NCBI GenBank assembly: GCA_005784505.1
Contig: VCAZ01000360.1
Coordinates: 80,001 to 144,000, forward strand
Direction: 5' to 3'
From: Bagarius yarrelli
Taxonomy: Eukaryota > Chordata > Actinopteri > Siluriformes > Sisoridae
DNA: 64,000 nucleotides
Numbering within the stretch: the stretch's first letter is position 1; each line of letters opens with the position of its first letter. The translations under genes and the position numbers were made by a program. The notes under the pieces were generated by a model that saw nothing but the letters and a program-made list of their open reading frames with translations, had not been told where the DNA came from and did no database searches. Below, piece by piece: positions 24,190 to 38,585 of this stretch.

Positions 24190-26179
24190 ACCTCATTTGA
24201 TACACACCTCACACACACCATTACACACACTACACACTTTACACACTCTATCACACACAGTTTTCGGCTACAGCTGAAGTGTAAAAGGAATAAAACACAG
24301 CCAAGCCGTGTGTAATAGAGTTATAAGTCACGGCATAAGTTTTGGCGCCCCTGCTTTTCTGCCATTTTAAATATTCGTTAATGCAGTTGAAATAATTAGT
24401 TTATTGTTTTGGGGGTTTTTTTAAACTACAAATAAACTTTAAATACATTTATTGTTACGATTTCTAAGCTAGAAATCAGATCAAACATTAGATATGATAT
24501 ATTATTGGATGTAAGGCATCTTGCAGTATGACGGTGCAGTTTTTTATCAGTCGTTGACCCGTACATAAACGTGTGTGTGCGTGTGTGTGTGTGTGGCCCT
24601 TCGGATGCCTCTCGGTGGGAGGTTTAAGGATCACGCAGCTCTTAGGGGATTCCGTCACTCCGGTACGAGTAAAGCCCTCACTAACAGATCGGACTTATCC
24701 TGACTATAGCACCACCCCACTACTGGACAACACACACACACACACACACTCTCTCAGCAGGGACCTGTAATTACAGCAGCACCGTGTCATTACGGATTTA
24801 TACAGCATGTTATTATCACACCCTTATAGACAGGAGCAGGAGCAGGAGGAGGAAGCCTCGAACCCTGAAACGGGAAACAAGACCAAGCCAAGCAGAACTT
24901 TTGGACTCGGATCTTCTTAGACGAAGAACATAATCCTGTGTGATAAAGAGAAAAAAAGGAGGGAAAAAAACATCAGCATGAAATGGGCCCCTACTCCTAT
25001 TCAATTAGTCAAAGTCATAAAGGAAAAAGAAGGAGGAGAAGAAGGAGAAACGGGGGTATGAGGGGGGCTTCTGCATTGATGGTCATGCCCTAGTTGTTCT
25101 TTTGTGAAGTGTAGCACTGATGGGGGGGGGTGTACAAGACACGTGAAGCAAACCGTCTGGGAAAGCGATGACATCATTGATCTCGCTGATGGACCATGAA
25201 CTCAAAAGAAAAATAACTCAAACTTTTCTTTTTTACTTTCTACTTTAGGGTTAACTATCAAAAAAAATGACTAGTAAACAACTAATACGGATAAAAGCTG
25301 CACGTTTGACGATACCCATAACACCAACCGCGAGGAACCGTGTTGTTCAACTCTCCCAAAACTGCCCTCACAAAAACAAGCGGCCATTTTAAAGCCTGAA
25401 CTTTTGGATTAGAATTTCTGCTCCTCGTTTTTATAGACATTTAGACTATTTTTCTATTGTTTCTGCTACAAAACTAGAAAACAAAATGCAGAAAAAAAAG
25501 TAATAACACCGGTGTCGAAAAACATAACATAAATCTGTCACCACTAAATAAAAAAATAATAACTCAAGATAATGAAAATCCATAAACATCTGTCCAGATG
25601 CAGGTCACCCTCCTCCCCCCAGTCATTAATCTAATGAACAAACTAACAAACAACTAAACAAACCCTCCATGACGGTAATAAAAAGTACTTTGGAATGGAA
25701 ATCACTCTAAAATATGCAATACTCTGTGGGGCAAAAAAAAAAAATAGGAAAAACACTAATGTGTTCTAATGCCAGAGAGTTTATTTATCTAAAGACGCCC
25801 CTTTTTCTTAAAGAAGCTCTTCTTCTGGCTGAGTCGAAACGAGTCACTTCACTGAATCGATTCATGGGATTTGATTAGCGATTTGGTGAACGTACTTTAT
25901 TTAAGCCAGTTTTACACTCACTGTTTAACAGCTTAGTCTAATTTTTAGTTTTATTATCTAAATAACAACTTTTTATAAATGATTAAAATAATATATTAAT
26001 CTAGCTAACGTCAGGAAATGTAGTGTTGCTAGGAAATGTAAAGGAAGATGTTGTATTATGGATTTTTTTTTAATCTTTCTTCGATGTCATGTGTATTACA
26101 TTTGTTGCTTATTGTTATAATCATATCGTTGTGGTTATTATTTACTTTTTTTTCCTAAAGAAGACAACAGAATCGAATT
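24190..26179. other. Upstream intergenic, 24.2-26.2 kb: no gene seen
   Basis: AT-rich, with short GT/CA runs near 24571-24594 and 24729-24748. Leads into the presumptive promoter. Confidence 0.5.
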
Positions 26180-26345
26180 CAAACGACTCCGGAATCGATT
26201 CCTGTCCAGCGAATCGAAAGCCCGTGTCGTTTTTCAGCGCCGACTCCTCCTCTGCCTCGCGTTTCTAAACGCGCTGCGCTCCGCGCGCACAGCCCCGACC
26301 GACAGCTCAGCGTGCACGCGAGCGGACCCGATCAACTCTCCTGTT
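26180..26345 (+). promoter_or_regulatory. CpG-rich presumptive tcf7l1 promoter
   Basis: Within otherwise AT-rich DNA, this stretch is dense in CG dinucleotides (gcgtttctaaacgcgctgcg and the following cgcgcgcac). It lies about 0.8 kb upstream of the start codon. No convincing TATA box is visible, consistent with a CpG-type promoter of a developmental gene. The exact transcription start cannot be set from sequence alone. Confidence 0.45.
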
Positions 26346-27108
26346 AGACGAGGGAAAAAAAAACAGCCTCCTTTTCTCTCTCTTTCTTTTTTTATTTTTA
26401 AACACGCCGTCAAAACAACGCGTCGTCCCTGCGGAAAGGATTAAAAACGCGATATTTTTTTTTTTATATGTATATTTTTTCAAAATAAGTTTTTTGGTGG
26501 CTCGCGCACGATTTCTCTCAGAAAAGTGACCGTGAAAGTTTTTCTCTGTGGCTAAGCTAATCTCCAGATTCCCAGAGGAAGCCGTGTGAGGCGGCACGAA
26601 GAGTGGACAAAAAAGTCGACTTTTTGCACTGAAAAGTCGTGTTTGGATTCCTGGAAGTGAATTTTAATCGATTTTAAAGTTTTTTGGACTCGTTGGTGTG
26701 TTTTTTGTGTCGCTTTTGTTCTCGAAGAAAAACGAGGCTTGACTCGGTCTGTGAATCGATTCATTCACTCGACTCCTCCATCAACACCAAGAAGTTTTAC
26801 ACGACTCCTGGGTGGTTTTTTTTCTCCTTTTTTTCGTGGTTGTTCTTTTTGAAGGGCGGTGGATTTCACAACGTAGTCATGGACAAGCTGGATTTCTTCT
26901 CTGAGGATTACTACTGAAACCGTGTTGTGGTTTTTTTTAACTCATTATTTTAGATGTTTTGTGAGAACTAAGCTAACAGTGTTTGTTTTTTAATACAGCG
27001 ACCTATAAAGCGTTCGAGAAACCGCCCCGGTGTTTTTAGGGGGGTGATTTTTTTTTTGGATTTTAGCGCAGACACACACACACACACGCACGCATCCAGA
27101 GCCCAAAC
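26346..27108 (+). other. Presumptive 5' leader of tcf7l1
   Basis: T-rich sequence with scattered CpGs between the CpG-rich patch and the ATG. It contains an upstream ORF at 26879-26917. Just before the start codon is a pyrimidine-rich acceptor-like site (ttttggattttag, ending 27066) followed by a short CA run. An untranslated first exon spliced to this acceptor is possible but not shown. Confidence 0.35.
26879..26917 (+). other. Upstream ORF (12 codons) in the leader
   Basis: ATG at 26879 in the context gtcATGg (G at -3 and +4, a strong initiation context) opens MDKLDFFSEDYY followed by TGA. It ends about 190 bp before the tcf7l1 ATG. If it is in the mature leader it could lower initiation at the main start. 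Whether it is transcribed is unknown. Confidence 0.3.
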
Positions 27109-27294
27109 ATGCCGCAGCTAAACGGAGGTGGAGGAGACGAGCTCGGGGCGAACGACGAAATGATCTCGTTTAAAGACGAAGGCGAGCAAGAGGAGAAAAC
27201 CGCCGAGAGCGTGTCCGCCGAACGGGACCTGGACGACGTCAAGTCATCGCTGGTGAACGAGTCGGAGAACAACAGCAGCTCGTCGGATTCGGAG
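27109..27294 (+). CDS. tcf7l1: tcf7l1 exon 1: start codon and beta-catenin-binding domain
   Basis: Encodes residues 1-62, beginning MPQLNGGGGDELGANDEM and ending in a serine-rich SSSSDSE stretch. The acidic segment with GANDE and ISFKDEGEQEE is the conserved beta-catenin-binding region of TCF/LEF proteins. The ATG has A at -3 (cccaaacATGc), and no upstream in-frame extension resembles TCF. The exon ends in phase 0 at GAG followed by donor gtcagt. Confidence 0.95.
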
Positions 27295-29121
27295 GTCAGT
27301 CCAAAGTGTTTAAAAGACTAAACCGCATAACCTTTAAGGGACTAGATTGTGTCAGTGCGTATTAATCTACTGTACAGGTCAGGGTCCTAGTGCGCGCTCC
27401 CGGGTTGCCATGGTGACCCGCAGGCGCTCCTGTTTAAACTAGCAATTTATTACGATTCAACTTTTTTTTTCATTAGACGATTATTAAAGATTTCGATTTG
27501 GTGTGAATGTGTAATAAAAAGCTTAGTGTTTAAAAAAAAAAAAGTGATGGACTGCTAATCAGAACATCATGGGTTCACATCCCAGCACCACCAAGCTGCC
27601 ACTGCTGGGCACCTGAGCAAGGCCCTTAACCCTCAGCCGTGCAGATGGATAAAATAATGAGATAAATATTGATGAATGTGTCCTTTAATCGGCAGAAATG
27701 TAACTGTCAAAGGTGTCCGTTGTCTTTTCCAGCCCACAGAGAGACGTCCTCCACCTCGTCCAGATGTGGAAAGTTATGAGAAAGCCAGAGAGTGTTTTAC
27801 AGAAGGTAAGACGAGCAGTGGTGTTTAAGTTGGTCTCGAGAGGCTGTTAACATTTTGCCACAATCACCGCCATTTGGCTCTAATTCTTTTCCCCCCTTCG
27901 GGTTCATTTTACCTCCTAAACAGCCCTGAGGAGGCAACAAGATGGAGGAGGACTGTTTAAGAGCCCGCACTACCCCGGTTACCCGTTCCTCATGCTGCCG
28001 GATCTGGCCAGCCCGTATTTACCCAACGGGGCTCTGTCTCCCACCGCCAGGACTGTGAGTACCATCTACACACACACACACACCGGCACACACGTCACAC
28101 TGAGTTACAGCCATGGTCATGTTTTATTCTCATTAGTTGTAGCTTTTTGTGCTGATATATTTAACCACCTCAACGTTTTGTTCATTGTTTCTCTTTTTTC
28201 TCCGACGCGTGACGCTCAAAATGAGTTTATCTCAATCGCATCTTCTTTTTTTTCCAGTTAAAAACCAATCGCTTTGACCTTAATAAGTGCGTGTTTGTTT
28301 TTGGGGGTGTGTCCCAACAAAATCAGTTCTACTTAATTAGGTCATGTGACTAACATGTGTGTGTGTGTGATACAACCTGCTAATGTTTCTATAAATAAAT
28401 CCGTCTCCTGCTGTCGTTTTCTTTTTTTTTTTTTATTAATTACAGAAAGTCAAATATATTTTTAGGCGTGAATTTTTCAGCAATAAAAAATTGTTTTGTT
28501 TAAAAAAAAAATACTGATGAATGCGCGAGTGAGTGAACACTATTAAGTCGGTGTGTGCGATATTCACAATCCGGTGTTTGTGTGAGACAGTTATGACTTC
28601 ATGTTGTATATCCAGAGTGATTTAGTGACAGGACACCGTCACAGTCCTCGCTGTGCCCATGCCAGGCTTTGTCTCACTATGTCTTTTGCTTGGCCGTCAT
28701 CCTTGTGTTTGTGTGTGAAATGCTTGGGGGATGGAGCTCACACCAAACTGAGCACACTTCCAATCCGAGCTGTCTGACGTTCGCCAGCAATCAAGTGTCG
28801 CGGCTTTGCTTGTTTTTCCCTTTTCCCGGACCGAAATTAAGTTAGAAGACGGCGCAAGACAGAAAGGTGAAATTCCTCTACGCAAGCAGGAACACGGCCG
28901 TGTCCCGAAACCCGGGCTGCACGTCAGTCTCTGAGCTTCAGGAAATGTTTTTTAAAAATACCAAACGTGTGTGTGTGTGTGTGTGTGTGGTGTGTGTGTG
29001 TGTGTGGTGCGGTTTGTATAATCATCTATATATAAGTGACAAATCTTAGTCCCGTCCTCAACTTGTAGCATATTAAATCTTTTAGGTATTTTTGTGGTCT
29101 GTGACGGAAAAGCTGAGCGCC

Positions 29122-29154
<33 letters not shown>

Positions 29155-32100
29155 CGGTGCCAGTGAAAATTCTATCGGTGTCTGTGTGTTTGGCTGTTTT
29201 AGTCTTGTGCAAGGCGTCAGGTTCTGCAACCTCAGATGTCTCATTTGTTCAAGTTTAGTCTGGTGTACTGAGAAAGTTGACCAGCCCTTTTTTAGCTCGT
29301 GCACTGGCTTCTTTTAGCGTCGCTCGCGAAAGAGCATTCATGTTAAGAGAAAGACGAGTTTAGCTCTTGGCTCAGGAGAAGCTTCTTTTTTTTCTCACTT
29401 TTTTTTTTCTTCTAAATCTTCTGGGTTACGCCACTATTTATTCCAGACCTACAAATCCTCCTCATTGCCCTGAATCACAAATGCATTTTGATTGGAAGCA
29501 GCCAAGCATTTGACTGAAAGCCCCCCCCCCTTTTTTTTCTCTCTTCTTCTTTTTTTTTGCCAAACTTCTCCACTTTTTCTGTATCTGTAACCCCACCACC
29601 CACCCTCCACCCCTCCCTCTTTCAGTCCTCTCCATTCAATTACTGAGGCGTTAGGCCAGCATTGTTATTCAGGAGCGGTGCTTGATGGCTTCATTGCACC
29701 TCTCCGTAGGCCCTCATTAGCGTAATGGCCTCTCCTTGCGCACGAGGTGCATACCTTTGCAGAGATCCTCTTTTGTTTCTTAGCAAATACAAGGCTTTTT
29801 TTTTTTGTAATCTCTATCAGCACTTCTTCGCTCTCCCTCCCGCCATGCGTCCACCATTTCCATACCACTCTAACAGCGCATGCATTTGCGTATGTGAATA
29901 ATGAGTTCGACTGCACACTTTTTTTAAAGAGGTTTTATCTCGCTGCCGTTTTGCATAGTTGATAGACGTGTTGGTGAAGTTTCATCAGATCACGCTGACG
30001 GGAAGATGCTCAGTCTTCATTGGTTAAAAAGATTAGGATGTCTTCTTTTAAAACACACACATTGTTTGAGTAAGTGAGTAGTCTGATAGTTAAATTGAGT
30101 TAGTGTGTGTGAACTTATCAGATTTAGCCCAAGGTGCAATTCAGGATGGGGTGTGTTTTGTAGGGGGGTTTGTACCTGCATGCGAGGCTGACGAGCTCAG
30201 CCTGTCAATCGACACCATGTCCGTCTGAGCAGTGATTCAGCCTCTCGAGTGGCTGGCATTCTTTACATATTTACACACCCGTCTTAAGCCGGGGTCCTCG
30301 CAGCACCCACGCAGGCGCAGCTGTCAAAATCCCCCTAGGACCTTTCCAAACAAACCCGTGGAGGTCCAACGTCTGTCCGCATCTCAATTAGCCGCCCTCC
30401 ACCAAACGCACAAATACACATCCTGTTTACCAGGAGGTTCAGCTTTTATTAGTTTGTTAGTAAAACTAAAGTAGCTCAGAATTCCAGCGCATTCACAACC
30501 AGTGCGAATTGAGAATAAGACGAGTGTATGGCGTGTGTGTTGACAAAGCCTTGCTTGTGTTCGTAGAAAGTAATAGAAGGGCCTAAGAGCAGGTAATGAA
30601 TTAATCCAATATGGCTGCCAGCGTCAGCATGTTGGATCTAATCTTCAAATTTACCAGGACAAGGAGTCACTTACTTACACTTAGGTTGTGTTCACAATTG
30701 TAGTTCATTTGGCAAATGATGCATTTGATCGAACTGCACCAGAGTTTAATTAGAAGCGGATAGAGACTCGTCTTTTTAGCTGTCTCAGTCTGCTTGTCTG
30801 GTGCACAGCAGGGTTCAGATGGCGGCGTTCACACTCACTCAGATAAATCGCACAAACTGAGCAATCTCACTACTACAGCTCGTTTTAATCCAACCCAACA
30901 TTCCAGAAAACACCAAGAGCCTCACGTCTCATTTTCAGCAGTGTAGATGCAGCAGATAGATAAACAGCAAACGGAGTAAGAAAAAAAACAACCTGTGTGG
31001 TGAAAGAGGCTGAGTATCAGAGTTTGGAATATCTGTAGGAGTTTGAGCCGGAATGTAAATATTAAGGCGTTAAAAGAAAAAGGCCATTATTCCTCGTCTC
31101 TCGCCGGCCCACGAGATTCAGAGCGGCTCATTGTGAGCTTTAAAGAAAATGGCGACATCTTTGTGTGCATGCAGGTGTGCAAATATTATAAAAAAAAAAA
31201 GGTTAAAAAAAAAGTGACCGCTTATTTATACATGTATAACATAATTTCTTTTTTCTCCCCGTGAACGTCTGACTTGTATCACTTGTTTGTGGTTGAAGGT
31301 TTTTTTCGTTCTGTTTTTCTGTAAACTGCACCAATTAGACTAAATCAAACTGGCCAGGTTTTTTTTTCAGGCTCATTGTTATCATAATATGATCCCTTTA
31401 ACAGCATTTAAGAAGTGGAAGCGATGTAACATTCCAAGACCCGCCCGAAGTGACTCAAGGGTTCACTCCTTTAAAAAAATCTGCAGCCTTTTATTCACAC
31501 GGGATTAACTCTGTTTACATTGTGGATCATAATAATGAAGCAAGAGGGTGTAGCATGGTGTGTGTCTTAAAGTCTTTACGTTCATCTTTAATCACATAAT
31601 TATCGCAATAACTTCATCCAGTTATCGTCGCATCAAGAACGTTTGTGCTTTATTAAAAAAAAAAAAAACGGTTTCTGAGAACTTTCTGTAACAATGCGCC
31701 AAACTGGAGACTCCTTTCTGTCAATTACACTGAAGATTTCACACAGGATTTTATTTATTAAATTAAATTTCCCTGGCGTGTCCCGGTAGAACCTGTTTAT
31801 TATAGATATGCCTACGCCTTCTGTCCAATCAGATTTGAGAACACTGGCATAGCACAAAGAAGGAATTTCCCCGTTCAGCGTCGGGCGCCGTGTTTAGTCT
31901 GCAGCACCACCAATGTCTGCATGGTGAAGAGAGGGACGAATCACGCTGTCGCCCCGTTGCTGCTTCAGTGTCGCTGTCAAGCTTTAAGCACAGACCATCC
32001 AAATACAGAATTACTTTAAGGAAACAAATATCAGTGCAAGAGTTTCACAAATAATTTTTGTAACTTCCTGTTTAACGCCCCCCCGAAAGTTGCAGCAGTC

Positions 32101-33333
32101 TTCTTCACAGCCTCCGCTTCATCTCCGCAATTAGATATTCTGTTTAAAGTTCGGGTTCTGCCTTTTGAGAGCTCGGACCTCCAGGAGGAAGTCTGCAAGT
32201 GTTGAGGACGAGTGCATGTATAAATATATTTGCTCATCAGTTTATTAATCCGAAGCGAGTGTTTTGGTTGGAAACCCTGCTCGCTTTTGGGATTCCTCTT
32301 ATGGAAGGGAAAAAAATTCTAATCACAGCGTGTGGGATGTTTTTCTGTTGTTGTTTTTTCTCTTGTCAGACTCATCACTGTGTGGGATATTCACAAAATG
32401 TTGTAACTGAACTTGCTCAGCTGCTAAAAGTGTGTATGGATTGCATATTTTGTGTGCCTTGTACACTTACTGCTATTGCCCAGAGCATTATTTAACAGGG
32501 CAGAGCATTTCACTTAGCCCTAATCCCCACCACCACCACCACACACACAGCACTGTGTTATTAGCAGAAGTTTGCTGGAATCGGTTGAAGCTCAACAATT
32601 AACTTCTTACAACACAATAAGCCCAAGGCACAAGAGCTGATTTTGTTGCGAGCGCTCTGGGAAAAAAAAACAGTAATAGGAAAAGTTTGGCATCCTGCAG
32701 CTGCCCACATCATCCAAAATAACAAACGTGTCCACATTCTTAACGTATATGTGACATGGACACCAACTGGCTCAGTGTGCGTGTCATGTAGCAGTCTATA
32801 GGGCAGTGTGAGTGTTTTGGCAAGGATCATGTATCCACTCCACCTCTGCTCTCATACATATCAGCATCCAGTGGCCCCAGACGCCCAGGTTTACCCCCCC
32901 TGGGAGCCGAATAGCCAGGGGGGAGATCCCATCTCTACATCTCAGGGGCCGATAAGACCTCTCAGGTCTGATTGATGGCACACCCTGTGTACCCCATCGC
33001 CCCCTTCTCTCCCAGCAACATCTCCTTCTCCAGCTCCTCCACTTCAGCTGCAGCGAAGGGCCTCATGGGATGACGTGCGGCCCCTCGCTCCTAGGCTAGG
33101 GTTTTATTTCATGTGTAGAGGCATCTAGGCTCTTAAAAAACCAGGGCAGTAAGTGCTAGACTCCAGGCTAATAAAACCGGATTGTTCCCAAACGGGGGAG
33201 GGTGAGAGAGAGAGAGGAGGGGTGCACCTCCTAAACAGAGCTTCATCAGTCTGGTATTCCAACCAGATGGTTTCAGTTAAGGCTTAGCGGAGAGAAAGAG
33301 AGTGTGTGGTGTGTGTGTGTGTGTGTGTTGTGG

Positions 33334-33364
<31 letters not shown>

Positions 33365-35758
33365 GGTAGAGTCAGAGAGAGAAAGATAGTGAGAGATTTT
33401 TGGCTGTGATAGGAAGTTGCTTTTAGGTGCAGCACGATAGCACATAGATAAAAAACTGGCCCAAAGCAGAGGTGACTGCACCAAGAACAGCGAGATAGTC
33501 AATGATAGCAGCCACACGGAGACGTGTCTATGTGTGTTTTAAAGTACCGTTTGAAAGATTATGCGGAGCGAGTAGTTCGCTGTCCTTTTCACTGGCATGC
33601 ATACACTAAACAAGGACCGTCATTAGGCGCACACACACACACACTCCCACAGCAGCGTGCACATTAAAATCGCTGCTGCATGTTAGAGGTCAAAGCCATG
33701 CGTATAACAACTAAAGGCGGGCAGAGACGTTCGCTCGCACGCTCTCGCTCTCGTGCAGTTAAGAAAATTCATACTTTGCTGATTCACTTCACTCCATGCA
33801 GCGGTTATACAGGATCCTCGGGGTTTCTGAGGGGGGCAGCAGCGTCGTTTAGATTAGTAAATAGTTAGTAAAAGGTTATAACATGAGGAGGAATTTTGTA
33901 TGTGGATGCTGGCAGTAAAGTTGTAAATCTGTCAAAATGAACGCAGTTCTACTTTATAATGACTCATAGACACCATTAAGGCAAGATTTAAGATATTTTC
34001 TCTTTCTATCTCTTTCTAGCTCTTTCTCTCTTTTATTTAATCCCTTTTTCAATTGCTCGCTATCAGTTTTTGGTAATTATAAAAGATAATCGTTTAAAAT
34101 TGGCAGCTGAGTTTTTGCACCATCAGCAGTTTTTCCTTCATCGTTTTCTGTCGTCAAATTCACGGTACTTCCTGTAAGATTATGAGCATAAAATGTACCC
34201 TGGTAAACCTCGCAGCAGCTCCCTCGTCATTTCGGCACACACCGAGCATCCGATCACATGACCCGACAAAAATTGAGTTGCAGATTCTATGTGATCGATC
34301 TGCCCTCAGAGTAGCACACAGTGTCACACAGTATAAAACACACAGTGTCTCTCAACACACACACACACACACACACACACTCCTCTCTGATGACCTGTGT
34401 AATAGGACCGGATGATTCTGGCATGTTGAGCTTTTGTGTTCCACCAGCTGTCATCACAAACCTGTGGACACGTGACTCCACATTAGCTGCAGTTTGATTT
34501 GGACGCTCTTTAGAACAGAACTGAAGGTGTGTGTTGTTTTAGTGAACATCGAGTGAGTGAGGGAGGGAGTTCAGGCTGTAGAGAGGGGAAGTCTCTCTCT
34601 CTGCGTGTGTGTGTGTGTTGGCAGGAGGAAATCTGGTGCTGAATGGGCTCTTTGAGTGGCTCAGACTGTAAAGTATGGCAGGACAAAGGCCTCAGAGCAG
34701 CAGCTGATACCCACACACACCTTTTTCTGCACCGTAGCAAAAGCTGGACAGACACACACACTTCTCAATGCATGTATTTTGTGTAAGAAATTGTAACTGC
34801 GTTTATCAGTTAAGCAATTTTTTTTGTTTCTTTTTATACCTTTCTGTCTGTCTCCCTGCCCGCCTGTCTTTGTCTTTGTGCCTGTCTCCCTGCCCGCCTG
34901 TCTCTGTCTTTTCGAAATTTCCCATATGCGCTTAAACCATTGCTCTGCTCCTCGCTCACTCCCTCACTCACTCCTCACTCTATTTTCTCTTTATGGAAAA
35001 ATGAGCGCTTAATTAATTCTTCACTGTATTAAAGGGAAATCTGTCGTGTCCCGCTTGGTTACTACTGCAACCTCTAGACCATCAGGGTTGTTGGATTGAG
35101 TGGGTTTTAATTTAATTGTGCGTGTATAAATTGTCAAAGTCATAAAAGAATATTGATGTAGACGACACAATAAACCAACCACAAAGGGCTGAACACAGGA
35201 TTCAGGTGAGCTTTCTGTATCCAATATCGGCTGTCGAGGGCAGATAAAAACTCCGGGTTGTACTAGTGTAGTAACTGAACAGGGCATGTCGGTGCTGTTT
35301 AACTGTTTAGCAACATATTAATTCATTTATGCTCTAAACTGTTGCATTTTCATCCGTTAACATGAGTTGAGCTGGTGATGGAGCGTTAGCGGAGCGGGCT
35401 CAGAGCGACGGAAAGCCACAATGTTCCGCCTTTCCAAAAACCTGCACCAAACTCCGGGTAAAAACACTCCGCTTCCACTCCTCACTCCGCTCACATATTC
35501 TGGTGCCAATACTTTAACGACGTACTTACTTATTTCTTTCACTGCTAATAATAATTAAATAAGGGTCTGTTCTCCAGCGTGTACTAGCATTCCAGTAAGT
35601 AAGTGTGTGTGTGTGTGTGTGAGCTCAGCAGGTAGGTGAGTTGTACATTTGCTTCTTTATGGATTTTCCGTGAAATGGCTGACTGTGGCATTACACATAC
35701 GAGCTTAAGCTTCATAAAACTCTCTCTTAAACTACTGTTAGCATCCAGTCTGACATTT

Positions 35759-35827
<69 letters not shown>

Positions 35828-35969
35828 TTTTCTCTCTCGCTTGCTCTCTGTGTGTGTTGTGATTAGCCTCTCAGCCTCGCTGCTGAATACTCACTCTGTG
35901 AGACTAATTCGGGGTCAAAGTCTCTCTCTGTCACTTAATCGCATTTGTTTGCCCACACCTCAGACTTGG

Positions 35970-36003
<34 letters not shown>

Positions 36004-36130
36004 CACTCATACATACACGCACACACAGACCTGAGTTTCTGGTTTGATGTCACTCATTACCTCTTTTTCTGTGAGGGGTTAAAGGGTGAAAAGTCAAAGC
36101 CAAGGGTCACAGAGCAGGCTTACCACAACC

Positions 36131-36190
<60 letters not shown>

Positions 36191-36192
36191 GT

Positions 36193-36224
<32 letters not shown>

Positions 36225-36765
36225 CGTATGATTGACATTTGACATTTGACACGGAGCTACTTTCTGTTCTGATCTGCAAAAATGTTTTGTGGTGGTTGTT
36301 TTTTCTGCTGCACTAAATCATCCGTCTCCTCCATGTTTTTCTTACCTGGACATGTTTGTATAGAAAATGCGGATTTCTTTTACACACGTTTACAGCTTTA
36401 TAGAAAAACGTACCAAAACCTCAGCAAATCGTTTGAAACATCTTTCTCTGTCCCACTTCGTCGTATCGTTTAATAGAAGACGTATCTCATGTTTTTTGCG
36501 GATTTCTAAGCATTTCGATTTTGGAGAAGTTGTCATTGTTTTTTTTGGGATTGTGGTGTTCCTGACCGCTGGAAATAAACAGAATGTTGCGTTTTTGGTA
36601 TTTAATGTCCAGCGAGTTGAAAGTCTGAGTGACTTCATTATTTCAGGAGAAACTTGGTGAGGTTTGTGAAGAACACCAGGGTTTTTAATAAACTGCTGTA
36701 AAGCCACACGGTAGCACTGGAAACTGTCCTGAGGCTGCTGCTGCTTCTCTTGCGCTCCCTTTCTC

Positions 36766-36805
<40 letters not shown>

Positions 36806-36990
36806 ACTGTTTCATATTAGTGTTAAACTCCTGGTTTATAAAGCAAGCTGTAAACCCCCCTCCTCTAATTGCCCTCCATTTTCTCTCTTTCCCTCACTCT
36901 CAGCGCTCGTCTTGTTCTTTCTCCTTTTGCGTAACAGTCTAAATTAGTAAAATTCAATCATCCACTTTAGAAATGCTTTAACACAACTTG

Positions 36991-37083
<93 letters not shown>

Positions 37084-38440
37084 CTCTGTGTATTTCTTTA
37101 TGATGTCCAAAACAGCTCAAATCAACACTCCTCTCTAACACGTTTGCCTTTAGCTTGTGGCTCAGATTAGACCGCAGCTCTTGAGCTTTGCGCTCTGATT
37201 GGTCGGAAAGCACGGATTGATTTTCTGTCGTACGGTTTATATCACCCTGCTGGTTTTTAGTGTTTTTATGCCAGAAGCTTGTTCAGAATCTTGAGAAACT
37301 GGAACTTTGTGTGGTTCAATTTAAAGATCCGGAGTAAAGTAATGACTTTAGCATCGGTAAGAACAGAACTCGTCACTACAGCGACCATGATGTCAAATCA
37401 ACGCTCTCACTACGTTTATTATACAACAGACTGAATAATAACTAAGCAAATAGAAGAACTGATACCAACTGGTTAGTTTAGTGGCCACCGTGATTCAAAT
37501 CGGTGTCAGAAAAGGTGAAAGGTATGTCCTGTGCAAGAAATTCCTCATTCATAAATAAACTTTGCCAAGGATTGTAATCTGTGAGATTTGAGACGCAGCC
37601 CATGCACTTAGAAGGCCATAAGGTTACGCCCACCCCCGGTGAAGTAAAGCCTTTTTTTCTTTGTCCATTTCCTCGTTATCTCCATCTCTGAGAGTCTCTG
37701 TGACCCGTTCAGCAGCGTCCAGGTGTGGTCCTGCTCCAAACACACACTCTTGTTTGCTTCGGTGCTTGTACTCCAGAGGCTTCCTGTTTGCTCTGCTACG
37801 CCTAAAGGACGCCAAATTTTACCCCCCACGATATCAGCACATGCACCATTGCTGGGGTGTGTGTGTGAGCGCATGTATGCATGCATGTGTGTGTAACACC
37901 CGCTATGCCCTTGTCATTACGTCTCTGTAATTAAACTTTGGTCAGAAGATTCAAAAGGAAATCGAATAATTAGTGCTGATGTTTATTAGAGACATTTAAT
38001 CTAGTTTAATTTTTTAAATGTGAAATTGAAGCGCTCAAAACACACAAACTTGTTCGACTTCATGACACAAACCACTTAAAGTTCTTTTAAAAGCTTCTCC
38101 CAGTTTCAGTGAGTTAAAATGGCGTTCCTGAGTCTGTGCTTAAATAACTAGGTTCGAGTGCATGTGTACGGGTTCGAGTGAGTCTGAAAAGGCAAGGCTG
38201 GAAATCTGGGCCTCACACACACACACACACATTCTCGCATCTATAGACAGCTGTGGGATGAGGGGGAAGGGGTGTGTGTGTGTGGTGTGTAGGAGTGGGT
38301 GGGTTTGTGTCAGAGGGGGCTGCAGAGTGAACACAATCACTGCTCTGTTTTCATAAGACTTGTGGTATGTGTGAGCAGAAACAAATGTGTTTAATTTAGC
38401 CTGCTTTTCTGTTCCTTTTACCCCTCCACCCTCCCTCGCG

Positions 38441-38483
<43 letters not shown>

Positions 38484-38529
38484 TCACTCAGTCACTCTCT
38501 TCTCCCTCACTTTTCTCTCTCTTGCTCAG

Positions 38530-38585
<56 letters not shown>

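Larger units (their letters stand above)
27295..27732 (+). other. Intron 1 of tcf7l1
   Basis: 438-bp intron. It holds an RFX X-box-like palindrome at 27404-27417 (gttgccatggtgac) and a SINE fragment at 27545-27705. Confidence 0.85.
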
